64,000 nucleotides of DNA from Roseinatronobacter monicus (lineage in GTDB: Bacteria; Pseudomonadota; Alphaproteobacteria; Rhodobacterales; Rhodobacteraceae). The DNA lies in NCBI RefSeq assembly GCF_006716865.1, contig NZ_VFPT01000001.1:1421001-1485000 (forward strand), in the 5' to 3' direction. Every line of letters starts with the position of its first letter. The first letter of the stretch is position 1. The position numbers and the translations under genes were made by a program. The notes under the pieces are model-generated. The model was not told the origin of the DNA and ran no database searches. It saw only the letters and a list, made by a program, of their open reading frames with translations. Positions 56,104 through 64,000 of the stretch are shown here, piece after piece.

Positions 56104-56607
56104 TCATGCGCGGCCAACCGCTTCGGCCAATGCCATTTCCAGTGCTGCGGTCGGGCTGTGATTTGCCCATGCGACAAGCTGGAAGGCGGGGTAGAAGCGC
56201 TCTGCCGCCATCAGGGCTGCGGTAATCATCCGCTCGATCTGCTCCATATCGGCAGGCTGATCTTCGGCCAGAAGCAGACCATAGCGCCACACCATCAGGC
56301 GCTGCGTTTCCCAAAAGCTGAACGCGCCAGACCAGACCATGTCATTCGCGCGGCTGATCGTTTCATAGATGGCGGGCATGGCACCTTCGGGCGGGTCCAT
56401 TTCGAAGGTGCAGACCAGTCGCAGCATGTTGTCGCGCGGGGCCAGTGCAAGGCTGATCGAGTAGGTGCGCCATTGCCCCTCGACGGCCATGGCGATCTGG
56501 TCCTCGTTCATGCGGTCAAAGTCCCACGCATGATGTTCGGCCAAGGTTTCCACCATGTCGATCGGATGCAAGCTGTCTGATGAAAGGTAAAACTCTGCTG
56601 CTGACAT
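56104..56607 (-). CDS. YbjN domain protein
   Basis: A 167-residue protein with the YbjN/DUF1790 type of strands: WDFDRMNEDQIAMAVEGQW, LRLVCTFEMDPPEG, and WRYGLLLAEDQPADMEQIERMI. It is related to type III secretion chaperone folds. The function is unknown; E. coli YbjN affects motility and stress. The start at 56607 follows GGGGTGGGT, and an extension upstream lacks similarity. Confidence 0.82.
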   Translation of the reverse strand: MSAAEFYLSSDSLHPIDMVETLAEHHAWDFDRMNEDQIAMAVEGQWRTYSISLALAPRDNMLRLVCTFEMDPPEGAMPAIYETISRANDMVWSGAFSFWETQRLMVWRYGLLLAEDQPADMEQIERMITAALMAAERFYPAFQLVAWANHSPTAALEMALAEAVGRA

Positions 56608-56814
56608 ACCCACCCCTTTGTGTTGGCTGTGTCCGGCACCGCTAGACACAGATAAGACCGCAACAATTTTACGCGCTTGAGTTAACGCATACTAAATATG
56701 GTGTGCCGAAACAATCGATCTGTAAAGGAAAATCGTATGCGCCCAACAGAAAGCTGGGGATAACCCTGCAACCTATCTGCCGATCAATGGGTGATTGTGC
56801 TGTTTTCCATGCGG

Positions 56815-56850
56815 GCAAAAGAAAAGGGCGCGCCCAAGGCACGCCCTTTC
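56815..56850 (-). terminator. Rho-independent terminator of the Bax inhibitor-1 gene
   Basis: A stem of 10 pairs with one mismatch (56823-56833 with 56839-56849), followed on the minus strand by TTTTCTTTT. It lies 21 bases past the gene's stop codon. Confidence 0.8.
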
Positions 56851-56870
56851 AAAAGCGGTAGGTTTATTGG

Positions 56871-57656
56871 TTACTCTTGCTGGCCCATGAACATCAGCAG
56901 GAACTGGAACATGTTCAGGAAGCTGATGTAGAGCATGAGCGCGCCATCGACTGCGGCTTTGTCCATCCAGTCCTGATCGCCACTTGCGGCGTGGGCGACA
57001 TATTCGCTTTTGATGGTCTGTGTGTAGAAAGCTGTCAGACCTGCGAACACCAAAATGCCGATTGCAGAGATGGCGAACATCATCGCCGGGCTTTGCAGGA
57101 ACAGGTTGATGATCATCGCCACGATCAGACCGATCACACCCATAATCAGGAATGTGCCCATGCCGGACAGGTCTTTCTTGGTGGTGTAGCCATACAGGCT
57201 AAGGCCACCGAAGGCGATGGATGTCACCAGAAAGGTTTGCGTGATCGAATAGCTGGTGAACACCAGAAAAATCGAGCTGAGTGACAGGCCAATGGCTGTT
57301 GCAAAGATGAAAAAGCCAAGCTGCACACCAGCAGGCGATGCGCGGCGCATCAGCGCGCCCCAGCCAAACAGAATAAAGGCCAGCGGTGCGAACATGATGA
57401 CCCAACGCAGCGGCGACATGTAGATTGCGCCGCCAAGTGTGTTCAGCATCGTGCCGTTTGGCAGTTCTGCAACGGCCATGCTTGGGTCGGTTGTGGTCGC
57501 AAGACCGGAAATGGCCCAAGCCGCAGCCGCTGTAATCAGCATGCCGACCGACATGGTCCCGTAAACTTTGTTCATGTGGGCGCGCAGGCCCGCATCGATC
57601 TCAGCGGCGCGGGCGCCACTGACGCGCTGCGTACGCATCGTGTTGAAGTCTGCCAT
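56871..57656 (-). CDS. Bax inhibitor-1/YccA family membrane protein
   Basis: A 261-residue protein with about seven membrane segments and the family GFFIFATAIGLSLSSIFLVFT and IGILVFAGLTAFYTQTIK motifs. Related proteins leak calcium in a pH-dependent way or interact with the FtsH protease. The N-terminus is the soluble stretch VSGARAAEIDAGLRAHMNKVYG. It is a single gene with its own terminator. Confidence 0.92.
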   Translation of the reverse strand: MADFNTMRTQRVSGARAAEIDAGLRAHMNKVYGTMSVGMLITAAAAWAISGLATTTDPSMAVAELPNGTMLNTLGGAIYMSPLRWVIMFAPLAFILFGWGALMRRASPAGVQLGFFIFATAIGLSLSSIFLVFTSYSITQTFLVTSIAFGGLSLYGYTTKKDLSGMGTFLIMGVIGLIVAMIINLFLQSPAMMFAISAIGILVFAGLTAFYTQTIKSEYVAHAASGDQDWMDKAAVDGALMLYISFLNMFQFLLMFMGQQE

Positions 57657-57799
57657 ACTTACCTCCGTAAATGGACGCAGATCGGGGAGCCCCGAACTGT
57701 CTTGCGCTTAATATCGTCAAGTCCTGCGCAGGTTTCAAGCATTTCCGGAGTGAAATAGACGGGAATTGACCTTAATCCCCAAATTTGCCTGCACAGTGT

Positions 57800-58765
57800 T
57801 CATCCTGCGAGCTCAATTACAACTTTTCCGGTCGATTTTCGACTGCGCAACAGCTCAAACCCTTCTGCAACCTGATCGAGCGGCAAAACATGGCTGACAT
57901 GGGGGTGCAGGCGTCCTTGTGCATACCAGTCCATCAGTTGCGACAACGAGTCGGTCAGGGTCTGGGGGGCAAATTTAAGGTAGCCGCCCCAATAGAGGCC
58001 AATGACTGTCAGGTTTTTGACCAGCAAAATATTCGCCGGAAATTGTGGCACCGTGCCGCCCGCGAATCCGATTGTCAGGAATCGCCCTTCGGGGCGCAGG
58101 GAACGTAGGGCGGGTGTGGCGAGAGGTTCTCCAATCGCGTCATAAACCACATCGACACCGCCTGCGGCCTTGAGTTCCGCGCGCAGGTCCAGCCCTTCGC
58201 TGTCAAGACAGATGTCTGCGCCTGCTTTGCGCGCGATGTCCAGCTTCTCGGGGCCGCGCGCAACTGCAATCACGCGCGCACCCATCGCCGCACCGATTTC
58301 GACCGCCGTCAAGCCGACCCCGCCAGCCGCGCCGAGCACCACAAGGCTTTCACCTGCTTGCAGGCGTGCGCGATTGTTGAGGGCGAGGTGCGAGGTTCCA
58401 TAGGCAACAAGAAACCCTGCCGCCTCGGTAAAGGGCATAGCGTCGGGGATGGGCACGCAGCAATTGGCGGGGCAGCAGACCTGCTCGGCCAGCCCGCCTT
58501 TGCCCGTGAATGCTGCAACCCGCATACCGGGGCGGAGAGTCTCGACACCGGCGCCGACAGAGGCGATGGTGCCCGACACTTCCATTCCCATGACAAAGGG
58601 CAGCTCTGGGCGTTCCTGATATTGCCCCCGCGTCATCAAGAGGTCTGCAAAATTCAGCCCGCAAGCCGCCACATCAATCACCACCTGTCCCGCAGCGGGC
58701 AAGGGGCGATCAACCTTGGCGATCTGGGGCATTGTGTTGGCTTCGGTCAGCAAAACCGCTTTCAT
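57800..58765 (-). CDS. NADPH:quinone oxidoreductase (MDR family, zinc-free)
   Basis: A 321-residue medium-chain reductase. It begins MKAVLLTEANTMPQI and shows the NADPH-binding VLGAAGGVGLTAVEIGAAMGARVI near residue 150, plus the GLNFADLLMTRGQY and GMEVSGTIASVG segments. The substrate is probably a quinone or enone. The start at 58765 follows AGAGGATC. The 357-base region upstream is shared with the divergent XRE regulator. Confidence 0.88.
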   Translation of the reverse strand: MKAVLLTEANTMPQIAKVDRPLPAAGQVVIDVAACGLNFADLLMTRGQYQERPELPFVMGMEVSGTIASVGAGVETLRPGMRVAAFTGKGGLAEQVCCPANCCVPIPDAMPFTEAAGFLVAYGTSHLALNNRARLQAGESLVVLGAAGGVGLTAVEIGAAMGARVIAVARGPEKLDIARKAGADICLDSEGLDLRAELKAAGGVDVVYDAIGEPLATPALRSLRPEGRFLTIGFAGGTVPQFPANILLVKNLTVIGLYWGGYLKFAPQTLTDSLSQLMDWYAQGRLHPHVSHVLPLDQVAEGFELLRSRKSTGKVVIELAG

Positions 58766-59122
58766 CTGGAGATCCTCTTGGTCGAAAAGTGAGTGTTTGC
58801 CGAGAGCGCAGGAAAGCGCAAGCCATCCTGCATCTGAAGTTTCGCAATGCGCGATGCTTGCCCTAGACGCATTCGCAAATTGCGTTGCATTTTGCAAAGA
58901 TGCGGTTCGGGCTTCGTAATTTCTTTCCTTGAAGACCTGAACCCCTCACAACCTGCGTATGAGTTGGTGCAACAGGAATCGCGTGTAAGGACTGTGAGCA
59001 ACTTTGTGTAACGGACGACTTATCGAGTGATTGTCGGGATAGATAGCGTTCTGGCCAATCGAGTGGAAGCCCATTTTATTGAGTTGAAGCTGAGCGACAT
59101 TTAGAGGTGGAGAGAAAAAAAT
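58766..59122. promoter_or_regulatory. 357-base divergent intergenic region, with TTGC-type inverted repeats
   Basis: No gene is visible on either strand. CGCAA-A-TTGCG (58874-58884) is a perfect inverted repeat. TTCGCAAA (58872-58879) and TTTGCAAA (58891-58898) lie 19 bases apart, close in wording to the TTTGCAAA sites of short-chain-fatty-acyl-CoA regulators in Rhodobacter. They are about 110-130 bases upstream of the oxidoreductase start. The half nearer the XRE gene is AT-rich and probably holds its promoter. Confidence 0.4.
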
Positions 59123-59491
59123 ATGACACATTTGGTAGATTCACATGTTGGGCAGAAAATCAGGCAGCGCAGATGGATGGTCGGTATGACCCAGCAGCAG
59201 CTTGCAGAAGCTGTCGGCATTAAATTTCAGCAGATTCAGAAATACGAAACTGGAATGAACCGCGTATCGGCGTCCAGATTGTGGGATATCTCGCGCGCTC
59301 TAGGTGTCTCGGCAAGCTTCTTCTTTGAGGGGTTGTCTGAGGGTTCAGAGGAAGCCCACGCCGATGATCAGGTCATGCAGCAAAAAGAAACGCTTGACCT
59401 GCTGCGCAGCTACTATGCCATTCCCGAAGGTCAGAGAAAGCGGTTTTTGCATCTGGCACAGTCACTTGGAGATTTTAGCGTAGCGTCTTGA
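59123..59491 (+). CDS. XRE-family transcriptional regulator
   Basis: A 122-residue regulator with an N-terminal Cro/C1 HTH (VGQKIRQRRWMVGMTQQQL to GIKFQQIQKYETGMNRVSAS, about residues 9-55) and SRLWDISRALGVSASFFF. A short C-terminal helical tail follows. It looks like the alphaproteobacterial single-domain regulators without a ligand domain. The start at 59123 follows GGTGGAGAG. It is followed by a strong terminator, so it is transcribed alone. Confidence 0.88.
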   Translation: MTHLVDSHVGQKIRQRRWMVGMTQQQLAEAVGIKFQQIQKYETGMNRVSASRLWDISRALGVSASFFFEGLSEGSEEAHADDQVMQQKETLDLLRSYYAIPEGQRKRFLHLAQSLGDFSVAS

Positions 59492-59526
59492 TGCGCATTC
59501 GAATTTTATGACATAAAAATTTTTAA

Positions 59527-59559
59527 CAACGGCAGATCCTGGATCTGCCGTTGCTTTTC
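59527..59559 (+). terminator. Rho-independent terminator of the XRE gene
   Basis: A perfect 13-bp inverted repeat (59527-59539 with 59541-59553) around one base is followed by CTTTTC. It lies 36 bases past the stop codon. Confidence 0.85.
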
Positions 59560-59613
59560 ATTGTGAGGGCTGTAATTGAGGCGGTCATACGCAACAGATA
59601 GTGGACCTGCCCA

Positions 59614-60420
59614 ATGCCTGACGATCGGCGAACGCTGTCGCAACACGCTGTGGTGCTTGAGCAAATCGAAACGCTTGCCGATCTGGCGCGCGAGGCGATT
59701 TTACCTTGGTTCCGCAGCCCGGAGTTGGGCGCAGCAAACAAGACTGCCGAGGGTTTTGATCCGGTGACACAGGCGGACCGCGCCGCAGAACAAGCGCTTC
59801 GCGCATATCTGCAAGAAGCGCGCCCGCTGGACGGCATTTTGGGCGAAGAGTTCGGGCCAAAAGCCAGTCAATCGGGCCTGACTTGGGTCATCGACCCGAT
59901 TGACGGCACGCGCGGGTTTCTGGCCGGAACGCCCTGTTGGGGGGTTCTGATCGCCTTGGCTGATGTGGACGGGCCTTTTCTAGGGGTAATTGACCAGCCG
60001 TATATTTCGGAGCGCTTTCTGGGCGGTCTGGGGCAAGCATGGGTTGACGGGCCGCAAGGGCGCAAAGCCTTGGCCACCCGCACCACGCCCAATCTGGGTG
60101 ATGCGATTCTCTTCACCACATTTCCTGAGATCGGCACCACGGCAGAGCAGGCCGCTTTCAAACGGGTTGAGCAGAATGTCCGTCTGACACGCTATGGCAT
60201 GGATTGCTATGCCTATGCGTTGCTGGCCGCAGGGCATGTCGATCTGGTGATTGAGGCGGGGCTGAACCCCTATGACATCGCCGCGCCAATCGCGGTGATA
60301 GAGGCGGCAGGCGGCATTGTCACCGACTGGCACGGCGCGCGCGTTGGCGAAAATGGGCAGGTGATTGCAGCGGCAAATGCCGAACTGCACGCACAGGCGC
60401 TTGCATTGCTGCGCGGATGA
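59614..60420 (+). CDS. hisN: Histidinol-phosphatase, inositol monophosphatase-like
   Basis: A 268-residue Mg-dependent phosphatase of the inositol monophosphatase family. The metal-binding motifs are DPVTQADRAAE, GEEFG, IDPIDGTRGFLAG and a C-terminal NPYDIAAPIAVIEAAGG. HisN-type proteins of actinobacteria and alphaproteobacteria hydrolyse histidinol phosphate. Inositol or nucleotide phosphatase is an alternative. Confidence 0.83.
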   Translation: MPDDRRTLSQHAVVLEQIETLADLAREAILPWFRSPELGAANKTAEGFDPVTQADRAAEQALRAYLQEARPLDGILGEEFGPKASQSGLTWVIDPIDGTRGFLAGTPCWGVLIALADVDGPFLGVIDQPYISERFLGGLGQAWVDGPQGRKALATRTTPNLGDAILFTTFPEIGTTAEQAAFKRVEQNVRLTRYGMDCYAYALLAAGHVDLVIEAGLNPYDIAAPIAVIEAAGGIVTDWHGARVGENGQVIAAANAELHAQALALLRG

Positions 60421-60448
60421 CACCCAACGGGCGGCGGGCAAGATCTCT

Positions 60449-61189
60449 TTAGCGCGATGTCTCGGCAATCGCGGATGTGATCATCGCCAGACAGTCCGGC
60501 GTCGAGAACCGGTGATCGGCATCCTTGACCAAGGTCAGGCGCATATCGGGGCAAGTGGCATGATCGAGCAGGCGCAGCGGGACCGAGGTTTCCACAGCCT
60601 CGTCATCAGTGCCCTGCATCAAGCGGACGGGAAATGGCAGGTTCAATGCGGTGCGCAGCACAAGCTGCATTTTGCCGTCCTCGAACAGGCGGCGCGTCAG
60701 GATATAGGGCGTGTCATCATAGGCGTTGGGCACGCTGGTCTGGCCCTGTTCCAGAATCTCTGCGCGCTGCGCATCACTCAGTCCCGGCCACATGCTGTCC
60801 TCAGTAAAATCAGGGGCGGCGGCGATGCCGATCAGGGCATGGACACGCTTTGGCACGCTGCGCGCAAGCAGCAACGCGATCCAGCCCCCCATCGATGAGC
60901 CGACAAGTATTTGCGGCCCGCTGGTCAGTTTGCTGAGTGCCTCTAGCGCATCTTCGGTCCAATCGCCGATGCAGCCATCTTCAAAGCGGCCAGAGCTTTG
61001 CCCATGTCCGGTATAGTCAAACCGCAAAAAGGCGCGCCCCTGTTTCTTTGCCCAGTCTTCCAGAAATACGGCTTTGGTGCCTGACATATCCGACATGAAG
61101 CCGCCCAGAAACACGATGCCCGGCCCGTCCCCGTCAGTTTTGTGATAGGCCAGTCGGTGCCCCACGCTTGTGTCCAGATACTCAACCAT
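60449..61189 (-). CDS. Alpha/beta hydrolase
   Basis: A 246-residue hydrolase with nucleophile elbow GSSMGGW near residue 98, an RFDYTGHGQSSG strand before it, and a C-terminal KDADHRFS histidine. It resembles bacterial ABHD10-like or palmitoyl-thioesterase-like enzymes. The substrate is unknown. It overlaps the MFS gene upstream by 8 bases. Confidence 0.85.
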   Translation of the reverse strand: MVEYLDTSVGHRLAYHKTDGDGPGIVFLGGFMSDMSGTKAVFLEDWAKKQGRAFLRFDYTGHGQSSGRFEDGCIGDWTEDALEALSKLTSGPQILVGSSMGGWIALLLARSVPKRVHALIGIAAAPDFTEDSMWPGLSDAQRAEILEQGQTSVPNAYDDTPYILTRRLFEDGKMQLVLRTALNLPFPVRLMQGTDDEAVETSVPLRLLDHATCPDMRLTLVKDADHRFSTPDCLAMITSAIAETSR

Positions 61190-62489
61190 TGCCCAACTCC
61201 TTCAAGCCACTTGCCGCCAGCGCGCCGCCGGCGGCCATACAGGCGAATAATGCCATCGTAGCCCCTGCACCGGCAAGGGCTGCAAGGGCACCGAACACGC
61301 CACTGGCCAGCAGGATCACCCCGATGACCGTATTCGCAATCGCGGTATAGATGGCCCGGCGGTCCTGTCCAACCATGTCGACCAGATATGTTGCACGCCC
61401 CAGCCGCACGCCCTGATGCGCGATCATCAACCCGAACAGTGCCACAGGCATGGCCCAGATCGTTGCCGCAAGGTCTGTGGCCGAAAAGACCAGCGTCAGC
61501 GCCATTGCTGCCGCGCCGCAAATGCCTGTCCAGATCAGCACTTGCCGCGAGGATTTGTCTGCAAGCCGACCCCAGACGTAGCTCGACAGCAATGCCGCCA
61601 GCGCCGAGGCCAGCACCAGCGCGCCCAACCCCTCCAGTGCGGTGCCGCCATCGCCAGAGGCCAGCACCACCAGATAGGGCGGGGCCAAGGCGGTCGAGGT
61701 CAGAAGGCCGCGCGCCACGATAAAGCGGGCAAGCTGGCTGTCTTCGCGCAGGTAGCGCAAGTTGGCGAGCGCTGCGGCAAACCCGTTCGCGCCACCCGAT
61801 TGCGCGCCCTTATCCTCGGCCAGCCCTGTGAACACCAGCCCTGACAGCAGCCACGCCCCGGCTGCCAGCGCAACTGCACCCAGTACAATCCCCGCCCGCA
61901 TGTCGGAATAGAGAATCAGCACCAGCGCAAATATAATCACAACCATCGCCGACCAACTGCCCGCAACGCCTGTGACTGTGCCGCGCTGGCCCTTGTCGAT
62001 GGTTTTGCCCAAGACATCCTTATACGCGACGGACGCGACCGAGCGTGACAGCGCCAAAAGTGTCAGGCCCAGCAGAATCACGCCACCCGCCGCACCGCCT
62101 TGCAGCACCAATGCCGCTGCCAGAATAATGGCGGCACCAAGCCCCTGACCGATTGCGGCGGCAGCCCATACCCATTTGCGCTGCGCCATCGCCCTGATCC
62201 GCGCTGCGGTGAACAGTTGCGGCAGCAATGCGCCTGCTTCGCGGATCGGCACCAAGAGCCCCACCAGTGCAGTGGGCGCGCCCAGATGGGTCATCAGCCA
62301 AGACAGGACAAGTTTCGGGTCTGCCAGCCCGTCGGCAGATTTGCTCAGCCCAAGGGCCAAGGCGTGCCGCATGAAATTTTGTGGCTGATGGTTGCAGGCT
62401 TCATCCGAGATGTCGCGGCACATACGCCCATCATCCTCGCTGACCAGCATGTTATAGGCCAAACGGACTGCGGGGCGGGGGGTGTGCAT
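61182..62489 (-). CDS. Major facilitator superfamily transporter
   Basis: A 435-residue protein with about 10-12 hydrophobic segments after a polar N-terminus of roughly 35 residues (MHTPRPAVRLAYNMLVSEDDG). The MFS loop-type motif is weak. The start at 62489 follows AAGGAGATG. The direction of transport and substrate are unknown. It heads a two-gene unit with the hydrolase. Confidence 0.8.
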   Translation of the reverse strand: MHTPRPAVRLAYNMLVSEDDGRMCRDISDEACNHQPQNFMRHALALGLSKSADGLADPKLVLSWLMTHLGAPTALVGLLVPIREAGALLPQLFTAARIRAMAQRKWVWAAAAIGQGLGAAIILAAALVLQGGAAGGVILLGLTLLALSRSVASVAYKDVLGKTIDKGQRGTVTGVAGSWSAMVVIIFALVLILYSDMRAGIVLGAVALAAGAWLLSGLVFTGLAEDKGAQSGGANGFAAALANLRYLREDSQLARFIVARGLLTSTALAPPYLVVLASGDGGTALEGLGALVLASALAALLSSYVWGRLADKSSRQVLIWTGICGAAAMALTLVFSATDLAATIWAMPVALFGLMIAHQGVRLGRATYLVDMVGQDRRAIYTAIANTVIGVILLASGVFGALAALAGAGATMALFACMAAGGALAASGLKELGNG

Positions 62490-62631
62490 GTAACATCTCC
62501 TTGCGGCGCCACTTTGGCAAAAGAGTATAACGATGTCAGCTTGACTTTCGTTCCCTCCAACGTCAAACCCTGCGCCACATAACCCGCAACCGGGCGTTCC
62601 GTGGGCGCCAAAACGACGAGGAGCAAGGCCT

Positions 62632-64000
62632 ATGGCCCAGATTTCCCTAACATTTCCCGACGGCAATGCGCGCGACTATGACGCAGGTATCACCCCTGCC
62701 GAGGTCGCGGCCAGCATTTCCACATCCTTGGCCAAAAAGGCCATCTCCGCCACAGTTGACGGCGCGCATTTCGATCTGCAATGGCCGATCATGGCGGATG
62801 CCAGTATCGCTATTCACACCATGCAAGATGACGCGCAAGCGCTGGAGTTGATCCGGCACGATCTGGCGCATGTCATGGCGCGCGCCGTGCAGGAAATCTG
62901 GCCGGACGTGAAAGTCACAATCGGCCCTGTGCGCGACAAGGGATGGTTCTATGACTTTGACCGGGCAGAGGCGTTTGTGCCCGAAGATCTTGCGCAGATT
63001 GAAGCGAAGATGCGCGACATCATCAATGCGCGCGATCCGGTGCGCACCGAGGTTTGGGAGCGTGCGCGCGCAATCCAGCACTACAAAGACGTGGGCGAGC
63101 CGTTCAAGATCGAGTTGATCGAGCGCATTCCCGAGGGCGAGCCGCTGCGCATGTATTGGCACGGGCCTTGGCAGGATTTGTGCCGTGGCCCGCATTTGCA
63201 GCACACTGGCCAGTTGCCCGCCGATGGGTTCAAGCTGATGAGCATTGCCGGGGCGTATTGGCTGGGCGACAGTTCGCGCCCCATGTTGCAGCGCATTTAC
63301 GGCGTGGCCTTCAAGAATCGCGTGGATTTGAAAGCGCATTTGACCATGCTGGAAGAGGCCGCCAAGCGCGACCACCGCAAGCTGGGCCGCGAGATGGACC
63401 TGTTTCACATGCAGGAAGAAGCGCCGGGTCAGGTGTTCTGGCACCCGAATGGCTGGTCGATCTACACCAATCTGCAAGATTACATGCGCCGCAAGCAGCG
63501 CGCCGATGGCTATGTGGAGGTGAACACACCGCAGGTCGTCAGCCGCAAGCTGTGGGAGGATTCGGGGCATTGGGACAATTATCAGGAAAATATGTTCATC
63601 GTCGAAGTCGAGGAAGAACATGCCAAGACCAAGTCGATCAATGCGCTCAAGCCGATGAACTGCCCCTGTCATGTGCAGGTGTTCAACCACGGTCTGAAAT
63701 CTTACCGCGATCTGCCGCTGCGCATGGCCGAGTTCGGCGCCTGCAACCGCTACGAGCCTTCGGGTGCGTTGCATGGCATCATGCGGGTGCGTGGCTTCAC
63801 GCAAGATGACGGCCATATCTTCTGCACCGAAGACCAGATCGAGGCGGAATCGAAGAAATTTATCGACTTCCTGTCAGCGGTCTATGCCGATCTGGGCTTC
63901 GATCAGTGGCGCATCAAACTGTCCACACGCCCTGAAAAGCGCATCGGCAGTGACGAAAGCTGGGACCGTGTCGAGGCAGCACTTGGCAATGCCTGCAACG
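62632..64000 (+). CDS. thrS: Threonine-tRNA ligase (cut by window edge)
   Basis: The first 456 residues of a class II synthetase (full length about 640). The N-terminal TGS domain begins [11 protein letters not shown]. The editing domain has [11 protein letters not shown] and [10 protein letters not shown]. The catalytic core shows [27 protein letters not shown], and [12 protein letters not shown]. The ribosome-binding site is AGGAGCAAGG. It is divergent from the MFS gene, with a 142-base gap. Confidence 0.97.
   Translation, partial: MAQISLTFPDGNARDYDAGITPAEVAASISTSLAKKAISATVDGAHFDLQWPIMADASIAIHTMQDDAQALELIRHDLAHVMARAVQEIWPDVKVTIGPVRDKGWFYDFDRAEAFVPEDLAQIEAKMRDIINARDPVRTEVWERARAIQHYKDVGEPFKIELIERIPEGEPLRMYWHGPWQDLCRGPHLQHTGQLPADGFKLMSIAGAYWLGDSSRPMLQRIYGVAFKNRVDLKAHLTMLEEAAKRDHRKLGREMDLFHMQEEAPGQVFWHPNGWSIYTNLQDYMRRKQRADGYVEVNTPQVVSRKLWEDSGHWDNYQENMFIVEVEEEHAKTKSINALKPMNCPCHVQVFNHGLKSYRDLPLRMAEFGACNRYEPSGALHGIMRVRGFTQDDGHIFCTEDQIEAESKKFIDFLSAVYADLGFDQWRIKLSTRPEKRIGSDESWDRVEAALGNACN

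Noticed and set aside
1..64000. CRISPR arrays, transposases, prophage or toxin-antitoxin genes
   Set aside because: No regularly spaced repeats, transposase motifs, phage structural genes or toxin-antitoxin pairs were seen on either strand.

Overview
The window reads as a chromosome segment of a Rhodobacterales alphaproteobacterium (Rhodobacteraceae/Roseobacter group). The evidence is moderately high GC, the start of crotonyl-CoA carboxylase/reductase (ethylmalonyl-CoA pathway), an RpoH-II-like heat-shock sigma factor, a DUF1476 F1-ATPase zeta-inhibitor homologue, UPF0262, a methionine synthase system split into separate proteins, and a persulfide-sensor-type ArsR regulator. Genes are packed densely with many 4-bp ATGA overlaps. 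I see no CRISPR array, insertion sequence, prophage or rRNA operon. One tRNA (Phe) is present. The outermost genes, ccr on the left and thrS on the right, are cut by the window edges.

Layout. 0-10 kb: ccr, a PlsB-type acyltransferase, ndk, a two-gene DUF2182/DUF1326 membrane/cysteine module, tRNA-Phe, then a long minus-strand housekeeping run (UPF0262, LMW phosphatase, NTF2-like, GNAT, carbon-nitrogen hydrolase, infA, maf, RNase E/G, yacG). 9.4-12.3 kb: creatinase with a structured leader, then a YeeE/YedE sulfur transporter under an ArsR persulfide sensor. 12.5-19.9 kb: rpsF-rpsR-rplI, bioY, radA-cvpA-purF-DUF1284, glutaryl-CoA dehydrogenase. 20-25 kb: a polyamine catabolism locus (GntR regulator, class III aminotransferase, PuuB-like oxidase, agmatinase, DUF1499). 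25-30 kb: a small secreted SH3 protein, an Lrp regulator, ferredoxin-NADP reductase, corrinoid protein plus betaine/homocysteine methyltransferase, DUF1476. 29.8-35.3 kb: purC-purS, a membrane-anchored MoeB/ThiF protein, dut, coaBC, a frameshifted chaN and rpoH. 35.4-47.6 kb: comM, an HSL-type hydrolase, gshB, yraN, rsmI, an LpoA-like lipoprotein, glnD, murJ, a rhomboid-like protein lacking its catalytic dyad, trpS. 47.7-64 kb: tandem L,D-transpeptidases, tyrS, anmK, DUF4389, an M3 peptidase, 2-hydroxyacid dehydrogenase, csaA-proC, YbjN, Bax inhibitor-1, quinone oxidoreductase, an XRE regulator, hisN, a hydrolase/MFS pair and thrS.

No obviously new large defence or mobile system is visible. 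The best leads are: the DUF2182/DUF1326 pair with a palindrome across its start codon; the predicted pseudo-rhomboid; the membrane-fused E1-like enzyme; the structured leader before creatinase; an ECF-like promoter before rpoH; a repeated TTAACC element before comM; and the split methionine synthase with a candidate operator.
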